A DNA stretch of 8,072 bases from Opitutales bacterium (GCA_021772595.1 JAJFLS010000752.1:1-8072), one strand, 5' to 3'. Shown: positions 1-5,332, numbered from the stretch's first letter. Numbers and translations are program-made. The notes: generated by a model from the sequence alone, not told the origin.

Positions 1-1
1 A

Positions 2-190
2 GTCAACGAGCTGACCGGCCGGATCGAGCGCCTCGGCACCGAGACGAAAGTCGCGCCCTATTCGCCGGTCCTCGCCTATCGATACGAAAACCAGCCCGCC
101 ACACGCCTCTTCCAAAAAGCGCGTCTGCAGACAGGACTCGACCTGAGCGCCAATCCCTTCGCGAAGCGCCTTCCCCCGCTCCTGAAATAG
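2..190 (+). CDS. C-terminal end of an unrecognised protein (5' truncated by window edge)
   Basis: The frame is open from base 2 to a TAG at 188-190 and gives 62 residues, ending in LSANPFAKRLPPLLK. Codons are GC-rich at third positions, like the nearby housekeeping genes, and the opposite-strand frame here looks like a shadow. I do not recognise the family. The visible part is basic, has no membrane segment, and contains the stretch APYSPVLAYRYENQPATRLF, which could be a linker or the tail of a larger soluble or periplasmic protein. The start lies outside the window. A 121-bp gap separates it from purC. Directly at its stop, TCGGAACGAC (191-200) is the inverted match of GTCGTTCCGA (248-257), so the transcript end may fold with the repeat upstream of purC. 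Coding status is fairly likely; function is unknown. Confidence 0.6.
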   Translation, partial: VNELTGRIERLGTETKVAPYSPVLAYRYENQPATRLFQKARLQTGLDLSANPFAKRLPPLLK

Positions 191-311
191 TCGGAACGAC
201 ACAGGCACCCCGCGCCCCCAAATCAACTCCCGTAGCGGAGCGACTGCGTCGTTCCGAATCTTTCTCGCAGAAAACGCTTTCCTTGAATGCGGAGGGCTCT
301 AAAGTTCCGGG
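191..311. other. Gap between the first gene and purC
   Basis: This 121-bp gap holds a GTAG-headed hairpin repeat at 232-258 and no clear promoter. The only purine-rich ribosome-binding candidate, GGAGGG (291-296), ends 15 nt before the purC ATG, which is farther than usual. A TAA in the purC frame at 300-302 rules out any start upstream of 312. Confidence 0.6.
232..258 (+). repeat. GTAG-headed hairpin repeat (family 2, copy 1)
   Basis: The unit begins GTAG and continues into an imperfect palindrome with arms CGGAGCGAC (235-243) and GTCGTTCCG (247-255) around a TGC loop. That gives 9 pairs including one G-T. It matches the reverse complement of 1236-1262 at 25 of 27 positions. A GTAG head followed by a short palindrome is the architecture of REP sequences mobilised by RAYT transposases. 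Confidence 0.75.
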
Positions 312-1232
312 ATGATTTCAGGCGAGGCCCTCAAAGACACCCTTCCCCAAGAACCCGTGCGCGATTTGCTCGAGAAGATCGACGTGCCCAAAATCGCGTC
401 GGGCAAAGTCCGCGAGATTTTCGATCTCGACGATAGCGTTCTGCTTGTCGCAACCGATCGAATCTCCGCGTTCGACGTCGTGCTGCCGGGCGGGATTCCG
501 GGACGAGGCATCATCCTCACCCAGCTGAGCCATTTCTGGTTTGCGATAACCCAGCACATCGCCCCGAACCATCTCATTCCGAACGAGACCGAAGTGCTGC
601 GCGACCAGCTAGGATTGAGCGAGGACGGACAGCTTCGCAGCATGGCCGTCAAGAAGCTGAAGCCGCTCGAAATCGAATGCATTGTTCGCGGCTATCTGGC
701 GGGCTCCGGGTGGAGCTCCTATCAAGAGTCCCGCAGCGTCTGCGGCGTCCCACTTCCGGAAGGGCTGAATCAAGCCTCCCAATTGCCCGAGCCGATTTTC
801 ACGCCGACCACCAAGGCATCGGAAGGACACGACATGCCGGTGACCGACGCCGAAGCGCGAGAGATCGTGGGCGACGAGGTTTTCGAAAAGGTGAAAGCCA
901 TCAGCTTCGAACTCTACAACTTCGGCCACGAACTGGCGAAGCGAGCCGGTATAATATTGGCGGATACGAAGTTCGAATTCGGGCTCGATGACGCGGGCAA
1001 TCTCTTTCTGATCGACGAAGTCCTCACTCCCGACTCCTCCCGCTACTGGGAGGCTTCGGAATGGCGCGAAGGGATTTCCCCCGCAAGCTTCGACAAGCAG
1101 ATCATCCGCGACTACCTGGAAACGCTCGACTGGGACAAAACCGCGCCCGGCCCCGAGCTACCTGTTGAAATCATCGAACGGGCGCAGAGCCGCTACCTGG
1201 AAGTCTACTCGCGCCTTGTCGCGACCAGGTAG
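312..1232 (+). CDS. purC: Phosphoribosylaminoimidazole-succinocarboxamide synthase (SAICAR synthetase)
   Basis: Catalyses the ATP-dependent joining of CAIR and aspartate to give SAICAR in cytoplasmic de novo purine synthesis. The 306-residue length fits the longer, yeast ADE1-like group of the family. Visible family motifs are SGKVREIFDL (residues 30-39), VATDRISAFDVVLPG (46-60), the signature ECIVRGYLAGSGW (122-134), KASEGHD (168-174), LADTKFEFG (216-224) and LIDEVLTPDSSRYW (233-246), in the normal order and intact. ATG 312 is the first possible start, because TAA lies in frame at 300-302. No well-spaced Shine-Dalgarno sequence precedes it. The gene stands alone, with no other pur gene in the window, and is bracketed by an inverted pair of hairpin repeats (232-258 and 1236-1262), the second starting 3 nt after the stop. 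No purine riboswitch or PurR-like site was recognised. Confidence 0.97.
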   Translation: MISGEALKDTLPQEPVRDLLEKIDVPKIASGKVREIFDLDDSVLLVATDRISAFDVVLPGGIPGRGIILTQLSHFWFAITQHIAPNHLIPNETEVLRDQLGLSEDGQLRSMAVKKLKPLEIECIVRGYLAGSGWSSYQESRSVCGVPLPEGLNQASQLPEPIFTPTTKASEGHDMPVTDAEAREIVGDEVFEKVKAISFELYNFGHELAKRAGIILADTKFEFGLDDAGNLFLIDEVLTPDSSRYWEASEWREGISPASFDKQIIRDYLETLDWDKTAPGPELPVEIIERAQSRYLEVYSRLVATR

Positions 1233-1235
1233 GGC

Positions 1236-1262
1236 TTCGGAACGACGCAGTCGTCCCGCTAC
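1236..1262 (-). repeat. GTAG-headed hairpin repeat (family 2, copy 2)
   Basis: On the minus strand this is GTAG followed by a palindrome with arms CGGGACGAC and GTCGTTCCG around TGC. It is 25/27 identical to 232-258, in opposite orientation. The only two differences (GA here, AG there) both face TT, so pairing is kept in both copies. It starts 3 nt after the purC stop and could also act as the 3' end structure of purC mRNA. Confidence 0.75.
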
Positions 1263-1273
1263 TTGCATTTTCC

Positions 1274-1297
1274 ACACCGGATTCCCGGTGTAGCTAC
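1274..1297 (-). repeat. GTAG-headed hairpin, third type (single copy here)
   Basis: On the minus strand GTAG (1297-1294) leads into a hairpin with 7-bp arms ACACCGG (1274-1280) and CCGGTGT (1285-1291), loop ATTC on plus. The layout is the same as the other GTAG-headed units, with a different palindrome. There is no T-run, so it is a poor intrinsic terminator. Confidence 0.5.
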
Positions 1298-1310
1298 ATC
1301 ATCTCGCTGA

Positions 1311-1460
1311 GCGCATACGCGTCGACGTAAGCTGAATCCGACGGCTCGCCAATTGTAGGAGCCTGCTTGCAGGCGATTTTTCCCCGGGGCTATCGCGAAG
1401 GAAATCGCCTGCAAGTAGGCTCCTACATTTGAAAAGCGCCTTAAGTTAACGCGTATGCGG
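1311..1460. repeat. Outer inverted repeat enclosing the REP pair
   Basis: Bases 1311-1331 match the reverse complement of 1440-1460 at 17 of 21 positions, including an 11-bp core ACGCGTATGCG on the right arm. The REP pair 1354-1427 lies nested inside. Together they form a ~150-bp two-layer inverted element. Confidence 0.55.
1354..1427. repeat. Pair of inverted REP-like units (BIME-like), family 1
   Basis: Two 26-bp units in head-out inverted orientation, 1354-1379 on plus and 1402-1427 on minus, differ at one base. Each starts TGTAGGAG and has a core hairpin; in the left unit this is GCCTGCTTGCAGGC (1361-1374), followed by GATTT. The architecture closely resembles the Pseudomonas REP consensus (GTAGGAGC plus a small palindrome). 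Similarity extends to 1351-1379 against 1402-1430. A 28-bp exact copy of the left unit and its flank occurs at 5284-5311. Confidence 0.85.
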
Positions 1461-1500
1461 GAAGCCCGGCCCAACCGAGAACCGTCCTCTCCCCATGTTC

Positions 1501-1536
1501 GACCGTTTAAATTACAACGTTGTAACTTAAACGGTC
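1501..1536. promoter_or_regulatory. 36-bp near-perfect palindrome, candidate operator
   Basis: The site starts GACCGTTTAA and ends with its mirror TTAAACGGTC. Its centre TTACAACGTTGTAA (1512-1525) is a perfect 14-bp palindrome. Only one pair of the 18 fails (A1511 against C1526). There is no loop and no T-run, so it suits a dimeric protein-binding site better than a terminator. The central CG resembles LacI/GalR-type operators. It lies 435 bp upstream of rpmH, so its target is unclear. Confidence 0.6.
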
Positions 1537-1809
1537 GGGCGGCTATCCACGCTTTTTCCTAATTTCAGCATCCGTTGAATCCAGGCGAATTCGTCTGCCG
1601 TACTAGCTCATATGGCAGGTGGAGCAAACGAAATGGGGACAATTCGCAGCCGCTTCGCGCAGCGAATCCAGCTCTTTCCGATCAATTACCTACCACAACA
1701 ACAAACCGGAGCGGTGGCTGATGTGAAGGCTGAGGAGCGAATCGCCGCCGCGCGAGCCGCGCACTCGAATAGGATGCAATTCCAAGAGCAGCGCTAGGCT
1801 CGCGAATTC

Positions 1810-1842
1810 GCCCGGGGCAGGCCTAACCAGCTTGCCTCGGGC
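1810..1842 (+). other. Strong RNA-type hairpin in the rpmH upstream region
   Basis: Arms GCCCGGGGCAGGC (1810-1822) and GCTTGCCTCGGGC (1830-1842) pair over 13 bp around the loop CTAACCA, with two G-U wobbles and no mismatch. Wobbles on this strand suggest it works as plus-strand RNA. It lacks a following T-run, so a terminator role is doubtful; it could be part of a leader, a small RNA, or another repeat. Confidence 0.5.
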
Positions 1843-1915
1843 ACTCCGAGACCTCGCTGAAACCGAGAAACCTCGCATATTCGCGCCCAGATGCGACAAT
1901 CCCGCCTTTCAATGC

Positions 1916-1945
1916 TTGACAGCACCCCCACGCTATTTCCATTTT
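1916..1945 (+). promoter_or_regulatory. Possible sigma-70-type promoter for rpmH
   Basis: A perfect -35 hexamer TTGACA (1916-1921) is followed after 18 bp by a weak -10 candidate CATTTT (1940-1945). Initiation around 1952 would leave a leader of about 20 nt before the rpmH ATG. The -35 is convincing by match; the -10 is poor, so this is tentative. Confidence 0.35.
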
Positions 1946-1970
1946 CTCCCTCTTTTTCCAAATTTTAGAC

Positions 1971-2108
1971 ATGAGACCGACATATAGACCACATCGCCTG
2001 AAGAGAGTCCGCAAGATTGGCTTCCGCGCTCGCATGGGAACCCGTGGCGGACGGGCCCTCATCAACGCTCGCCGCCGCAAAGGTCGCAAGCGGCTCGTCA
2101 ACGTATAG
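1971..2108 (+). CDS. rpmH: Large ribosomal subunit protein bL34
   Basis: A small basic protein of the 50S subunit. The 45-residue product starts MRPTYRPHRLKRVRKIGFRA and continues with RMGTRGGRALINARRRKGRK (residues 21-40), ending RLVNV. This matches the family pattern (TYQPS..KR...HGFRARM.T..GR.VL..RRAKGRKRL) end to end and at the usual length of 44-47. It is the first gene of the conserved rpmH-rnpA-yidC cluster, 32 nt upstream of rnpA. No Shine-Dalgarno sequence precedes the ATG (TTTTAGAC), which is striking for a highly expressed ribosomal protein. A TTGACA box 50 bp upstream may be its promoter. The residue after Met is Arg rather than the more common Lys, a trivial variation. Confidence 0.96.
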   Translation: MRPTYRPHRLKRVRKIGFRARMGTRGGRALINARRRKGRKRLVNV

Positions 2109-2111
2109 GCT

Positions 2112-2134
2112 CTCCGGCTCTACTGGCCGGAGGA
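2112..2134 (+). promoter_or_regulatory. Hairpin that sequesters the rnpA ribosome-binding site
   Basis: CTCCGGC (2112-2118) pairs perfectly with GCCGGAG (2126-2132), with a 7-nt loop. The Shine-Dalgarno sequence of rnpA, GGAGGA (2129-2134), begins inside the 3' arm and is 6 nt from the ATG at 2141. Folding would hide the start region, so rnpA translation may depend on unwinding, for example by ribosomes leaving rpmH. The structure is seen; the regulation is inferred. Confidence 0.5.
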
Positions 2135-2140
2135 TTTCCG

Positions 2141-2530
2141 ATGACTCCGAAGCTCACCTTGAGCGCGGCTCGCCGACTAAAGCGAAACAACGATTTCGTA
2201 CACGTCCGCCGAAACGGGAAGACCTATCGCTGCCAGTACTTCGCCCTATTTTCCGCAATCCGTGCAGATAGCTGCACGGATTTTTCGTCTGCGCGTATCG
2301 GCATCTCCGCCTCCCGGCGAGTGGGCAACGCCGTCGTCCGCAACAAATTGAAACGCCGATTTCGCGAGCTGTTCCGGGCACGGCAGCATGAGATTCGGCC
2401 CGAAGCCGACATTGTTGTGAGCATTCGCTTCCCCGCGACCAAGGCGGATTTCAAGGAATTGGAACAACGCTTTACGCACGCGATCCAGTACAACGGATTG
2501 CGGAGGCCCGACCGTCGCGGCAATCCCTGA
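2141..2530 (+). CDS. rnpA: Ribonuclease P protein component
   Basis: The protein subunit of RNase P, which binds the catalytic RNA and the 5' leader of precursor tRNAs. The 129-residue basic protein has the N-terminal segment RRLKRNNDFVHVRRNGKTYR (11-30), the aromatic strand QYFALF (32-37) and the family's RNR signature, starting RIGISASRRVGNAVVRNK (52-69) and continuing LKRRFRELFR (70-79), then the terminal strand-helix DIVVSIRF. The ATG is well supported by GGAGGA at 2129-2134. Between FALF and RIGIS there are 14 residues (SAIRADSCTDFSSA), several more than in typical members. This insert is encoded by a terminator-like hairpin (2257-2282). It lies 32 nt after rpmH and 103 nt before yidC, with no yidD between. 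Confidence 0.95.
   Translation: MTPKLTLSAARRLKRNNDFVHVRRNGKTYRCQYFALFSAIRADSCTDFSSARIGISASRRVGNAVVRNKLKRRFRELFRARQHEIRPEADIVVSIRFPATKADFKELEQRFTHAIQYNGLRRPDRRGNP
2257..2285 (+). terminator. Terminator-like hairpin inside rnpA
   Basis: AATCCGTGCA (2257-2266) pairs perfectly over 10 bp with TGCACGGATT (2273-2282), loop GATAGC, and TTTTT (2281-2285) begins within the last pairs. This is the shape of an intrinsic terminator, on the coding strand, at about codons 39-48 of rnpA. It could lower transcription of rnpA and yidC relative to rpmH. Whether it terminates cannot be judged from sequence alone. Confidence 0.45.
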
Positions 2531-2633
2531 CCGAAGAGTATCCGGCTGGCTTCCTTATTCTGCTTGCCTGACCTTGCTCACCCTCTTTTATGACCGATCT
2601 TCGCAATCGCGAAACAACCGACAGATTTTCTAG
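2531..2633. other. rnpA-yidC gap without yidD
   Basis: These 103 bp hold no YidD-like frame (no PSCSxY motif) and no Shine-Dalgarno sequence before yidC. A small stem TTCGC/GCGAA with loop AATC lies near 2599-2612. No promoter was recognised. Confidence 0.5.
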
Positions 2634-4424
2634 ATGGATAAGAAGAACACCACTATAGGCATTTTGCTGCTCGTCGCCGCGTTCGGCTTGATATACCTGC
2701 AGCCGAGACAGCCAGCACCGACCGCGCCAGCACCGGTCAGCCCGCCCAGCCAAACCCAGGGCGGCAGCGAAGCTCCCGCAACGCCATCGCCTACCGCGCC
2801 CGCCATTGGCCAGCCGACCTTCCAGCCCAACTCCGGACCCGCGACGCTCGAGACCATCGGTGACCACGTGGACGAACGCGTCGTCTCTCGCGAGAACGAG
2901 CTAATCGAAGCCCGATTCACCAACTACGGCGGCGCAATCCGGGAGATCGTCCTAAAGGACTTCGATAAGTCCCGCGACGACACCTCGCCCTACATCATGA
3001 ACGAGCATCGTTTCGCCCCCGCGCTCGAGCTCACCGGACTTCCCTCGCTAAACAAGGACACCGCTTACAAACTCATCGAGCCAAGCGATCCGAACACGGT
3101 CGAATTCCGAGCGGTCGTCGAGGAGAACCTCCAAGTCACGCGCCGCTACACGATCGAGCAGGATACCAACAAAGAGAAGCCCTACCTGATACGCCACGAG
3201 CTTGAGTTTCGAAATCTCTCCTCCAGCTCCCTCCCCATCGGTTCGTTCAATCTCAACACCGGCACCGCCGCCCCGTCCGGCCCGCAAGACATCCAGCTCC
3301 TGACCTTCGGCTTCTTCGACGGCGAGGACTCCAAGTTTCTCGCTCAAAGCAAATTCACCGGCAGCAGCATGCCTTTCTTCAGTTCGGAGCCCCGTGACTT
3401 CATCTCCGAGACCCGGAACGTGCAATGGGTTTCCGTTAAGAACCAGTTCTTCATCACGATCCTCAAGCCCGACATCAACGGCATCGGCTACCTCGCCCAG
3501 CCCGTGCAGTTCCCCAAAAACGGCAGCTCGACGAAACCTCAGCTCGGCGTTACCGGATCCCTGCGAATGGACAGCTTCACGCTCGCTCCGCTAGACACGC
3601 AGACCTTCGGGTTCAACTTCTACATCGGCCCGAAGGAATTCGACCGCATCAGCCGCGTCGGCGAAAGCACCGAGGACGTCATGCAATTCAGCTTCGTCAG
3701 CCCGTTTTCCAAATTCCTGCTGACTATGATGACCGCCTTCCACGGCTTCGTCCACAACTACGGCATCGCGATCATCCTCCTGACTCTGACCATCAAGATC
3801 ATCTTCCTGCCCATCAACATCATGTCTTCGCGCTCGATGAAGCGCATGTCGAAGCTCCAGGAGCCGATGAAGGCGATCAACGAGAAATTCGGCGACAATC
3901 CCCAGAAGAAGCAGCAGCTGATGATGGAGATGTACAAGCTCAACAAGATCAACCCGGTCGCCGGCTGCCTGCCGATGCTGATTCAGATCCCGATCTTCTT
4001 CGGCCTCTTCTATATGCTGCGCAGCGCCGCAGAACTCCGACTGTCGGAATTCATGTGGATCCCCGATCTGTCCATGCAAGAAGGCCTATTCACGCTGCCG
4101 TTCACGATCCCGTTCATGGGCGATCAGTTCAACATCCTCCCTTTCATCTACCTCGTCTCGATGGTCGTCCAAATGGGAATGATGCCCACCCCGTCAGTCG
4201 ACAACGCGCAGGTTAAGATGATGAAGTACATGCCTTACATCTTCTTCCCGATCATCTACACCTTCGCTTCCGGGCTCGTCCTTTACTGGACCATCAACAA
4301 TCTCTTCACCATCGGCCAGCAATGGATGATCAACCGCAAAGCCGTTGATTTCGAATTCGTCCTTCCCCCAGCCTTGAAAAAGGCGATGGATGAGCCTAAG
4401 AAAAAGAAGAAACGCAAAAAGTAG
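2634..4424 (+). CDS. yidC: Membrane protein insertase YidC (Gram-negative type)
   Basis: Inserts and folds inner-membrane proteins, alone or with SecYEG. The 596 residues begin MDKKNTTIGILLLVAAFGLI, giving the first membrane helix (about 6-22). A Pro/Ala-rich linker (23-70) and the large periplasmic domain (about 71-345) follow. The conserved Oxa1 core (about 355-570) has helices near 374-394, 446-463, 500-516 and 533-553. Core landmarks are GCLPMLIQIPIFFGLFYMLR (444-463), WIPDLS (475-480) and FASGLVLYWTINNLFTIGQQ (544-563). The charged groove residue, Arg366 in E. coli, appears to be Lys388 here (TLTIKIIFLP), a change also known in other phyla. The C-terminus ends in a run of Lys/Arg (589-596), consistent with ribosome binding. 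The start is the only good one before the helix, yet no Shine-Dalgarno sequence precedes it (TTTTCTAG). Confidence 0.97.
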   Translation: MDKKNTTIGILLLVAAFGLIYLQPRQPAPTAPAPVSPPSQTQGGSEAPATPSPTAPAIGQPTFQPNSGPATLETIGDHVDERVVSRENELIEARFTNYGGAIREIVLKDFDKSRDDTSPYIMNEHRFAPALELTGLPSLNKDTAYKLIEPSDPNTVEFRAVVEENLQVTRRYTIEQDTNKEKPYLIRHELEFRNLSSSSLPIGSFNLNTGTAAPSGPQDIQLLTFGFFDGEDSKFLAQSKFTGSSMPFFSSEPRDFISETRNVQWVSVKNQFFITILKPDINGIGYLAQPVQFPKNGSSTKPQLGVTGSLRMDSFTLAPLDTQTFGFNFYIGPKEFDRISRVGESTEDVMQFSFVSPFSKFLLTMMTAFHGFVHNYGIAIILLTLTIKIIFLPINIMSSRSMKRMSKLQEPMKAINEKFGDNPQKKQQLMMEMYKLNKINPVAGCLPMLIQIPIFFGLFYMLRSAAELRLSEFMWIPDLSMQEGLFTLPFTIPFMGDQFNILPFIYLVSMVVQMGMMPTPSVDNAQVKMMKYMPYIFFPIIYTFASGLVLYWTINNLFTIGQQWMINRKAVDFEFVLPPALKKAMDEPKKKKKRKK

Positions 4425-4487
4425 CCGCTCCCTTTCCCTCAATCTCATTCTTAATTCCTAAATCTTACTTCTTAAATTAGATTAGCC
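4425..4487. other. Pyrimidine-rich gap before yebC
   Basis: The first half is almost all C and T, the second half AT-rich (TTCTTAAATTAGATTAGCC before the ATG). It could hold a promoter -10 region, but no paired -35 is convincing. There is no terminator hairpin after yidC and no ribosome-binding motif for the next gene. Confidence 0.4.
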
Positions 4488-5234
4488 ATGTCCGGACACA
4501 GCAAATGGTCGACGATCAAACGCAAAAAAGGCGCCGCTGACGCCAAGCGCGGCAAAATTTTCAGCCGCCTTTCCAAAGACATCACGCTCGCCGCGAAAAA
4601 CGGCGGGGGCGATCCGGACATGAACCCCAAGCTTCGTACCGTGCTCCTCAAAGCGCGCGCCGAGAACATGCCGGTCGACAACATGGACCGCGCCATCAAA
4701 AAAGGGACCGGCGAGCTCCCGGGAGTCGTCTACGAAGAATTCGTCTACGAAGGCTACGCCCCGCACGGAGTCGCGGTTATCGTCGAAATCACCACCGACA
4801 ACAAGAACCGGGCCGCATCCGATGTTCGCTCCGCCTTTTCGAAAAACGGCGGCAATCTCGCCGGAGCCGGGGCAGTCGCGTTCATGTTCCACCGCAACGG
4901 GCAGTTCATCATCTCCAAAGACAAGACCGACGAAGAGAAACTGATGGATATCGTTCTCGAAGCGGGAGCCGAAGACCTGAAAGTCGAGGACGAGTACTTC
5001 GAAGTACTCGCCCCGCTCGCCGAGTTCGACCATGTCAGCCAAGCCCTTTCCCATGCCGAGATCGAGCCCGACAACGCCGAGCTCGCCTATCTTCCCGAGA
5101 ATCTCATAGCGATCACCAGCGCCGATGACGCCAAGCAAGTGATGCGCCTCATTGATTTGCTCGACGACCTCGACGACGTGCAAAACGTCTTCCACAACGC
5201 GGATATTCCCGCGGAATTCATGCCCGAGGAGTGA
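4488..5234 (+). CDS. YebC/TACO1-family protein (YebC/PmpR)
   Basis: Members of this family were long called transcriptional regulators (PmpR of Pseudomonas). More recent work on TACO1 and YebC links them to translation through difficult sequences such as polyproline. The 248 residues are full length: the diagnostic MSGHSKWSTIKRKKGAADAK (1-20), RGKIFSRLSKDITLAAKNGG (21-40), NPKLRTVLLKARAENMPVDN (46-65), IKKGTGE (70-76), YEGYAPHGVAVIVEITTDN (87-105), NRAASDVRSAFSKNGGNLA (107-125), and the acidic C-terminal lobe ending DIPAEFMPEE. The ATG lacks a Shine-Dalgarno sequence (TTAGATTAGCC). It lies 63 bp after yidC on the same strand and could be co-transcribed. In many bacteria yebC sits next to ruvC; here it does not, so context does not refine the role. 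Confidence 0.95.
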   Translation: MSGHSKWSTIKRKKGAADAKRGKIFSRLSKDITLAAKNGGGDPDMNPKLRTVLLKARAENMPVDNMDRAIKKGTGELPGVVYEEFVYEGYAPHGVAVIVEITTDNKNRAASDVRSAFSKNGGNLAGAGAVAFMFHRNGQFIISKDKTDEEKLMDIVLEAGAEDLKVEDEYFEVLAPLAEFDHVSQALSHAEIEPDNAELAYLPENLIAITSADDAKQVMRLIDLLDDLDDVQNVFHNADIPAEFMPEE

Positions 5235-5254
5235 GCTAAACGAGCCGCTCCTAC
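5235..5254 (-). repeat. Degenerate GTAG-headed unit after the yebC stop
   Basis: On the minus strand it reads GTAGGAGCGGCTCGTTTAGC. The head GTAGGAGC is the same as in family 1, but the palindrome differs. GCTCCTAC (5247-5254) is an exact inverted match of GTAGGAGC (5284-5291). It begins directly after the yebC stop codon. Confidence 0.5.
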
Positions 5255-5283
5255 AATGAAACTCCAATATTTCGCGTCATAAC

Positions 5284-5310
5284 GTAGGAGCCTGCTTGCA
5301 GGCGATTTTT
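5284..5310 (+). repeat. REP-like unit, family 1, upstream of metX
   Basis: Starts GTAGGAGCCTGCTTGCAGGC and ends GATTTTT. It is identical to 1355-1381 (28 bp including the next C). The core hairpin GCCTGC-TT-GCAGGC followed by T5 could also end transcription coming from yebC. Confidence 0.85.
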
Positions 5311-5332
5311 CATTGATTACTTTCATCCTCAA

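Larger units (their letters stand above)
1233..1970. other. Long gap between purC and rpmH: repeats and palindromes, no convincing gene
   Basis: No frame in these 738 bp resembles a known protein or carries a ribosome-binding site. The left third is a cluster of hairpin repeats (1236-1460). A 36-bp palindrome sits at 1501-1536, a 13-bp hairpin at 1810-1842, and a possible promoter for rpmH near 1916. Bases 1537-1809 show nothing firm beyond a 61-codon frame (1612-1797) that lacks a ribosome-binding site. I looked for and did not find the conserved motifs of RNase P RNA, SRP RNA or tmRNA on either strand. Confidence 0.65.
5235..5332. other. Repeat-bearing gap between yebC and metX
   Basis: Almost the whole gap is repeat. 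A degenerate minus-strand GTAG-headed unit (about 5235-5254) faces a plus-strand family 1 unit (5284-5310), leaving only 22 bp before the metX ATG. No SAM-responsive riboswitch, S-box or clear promoter was recognised, and no Shine-Dalgarno sequence precedes metX (TCATCCTCAA). Confidence 0.5.

Noticed and set aside
1236..1460. CRISPR array
   Set aside because: The repeats are inverted and of different families, without regular spacing or unique spacers.
1259..1474. 71-codon minus-strand frame
   Set aside because: It runs through the hairpin repeats, so it is repeat sequence rather than a gene.
1501..1536. Palindrome as a dif or parS site
   Set aside because: It lacks the XerC/XerD arm consensus with a 6-bp centre and does not resemble TGTTTCACGTGAAACA.
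1596..1690. tRNA-like stretch (TAGCTCATATGGCAGGTGGAGCA resembles a D-arm)
   Set aside because: No matching acceptor stem, anticodon stem or T-arm could be fitted at the right spacing.
1612..1797. 61-codon plus-strand frame
   Set aside because: No ribosome-binding site, no family resemblance and low-complexity Ala/Arg/Gln-rich content; it is most likely a chance frame in the gap.
1690..2101. Minus-strand frames overlapping the rpmH region
   Set aside because: They are antisense to rpmH or lie in the gap and have Arg-rich shadow composition.
4482..5267. 261-codon frame antisense to yebC
   Set aside because: It is a shadow produced by the GC-rich codons of a clearly recognisable YebC-family gene.
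5235..5332. SAM riboswitch ahead of metX
   Set aside because: The gap is short and filled by repeat units; no S-box or SAM-II-type core could be recognised.
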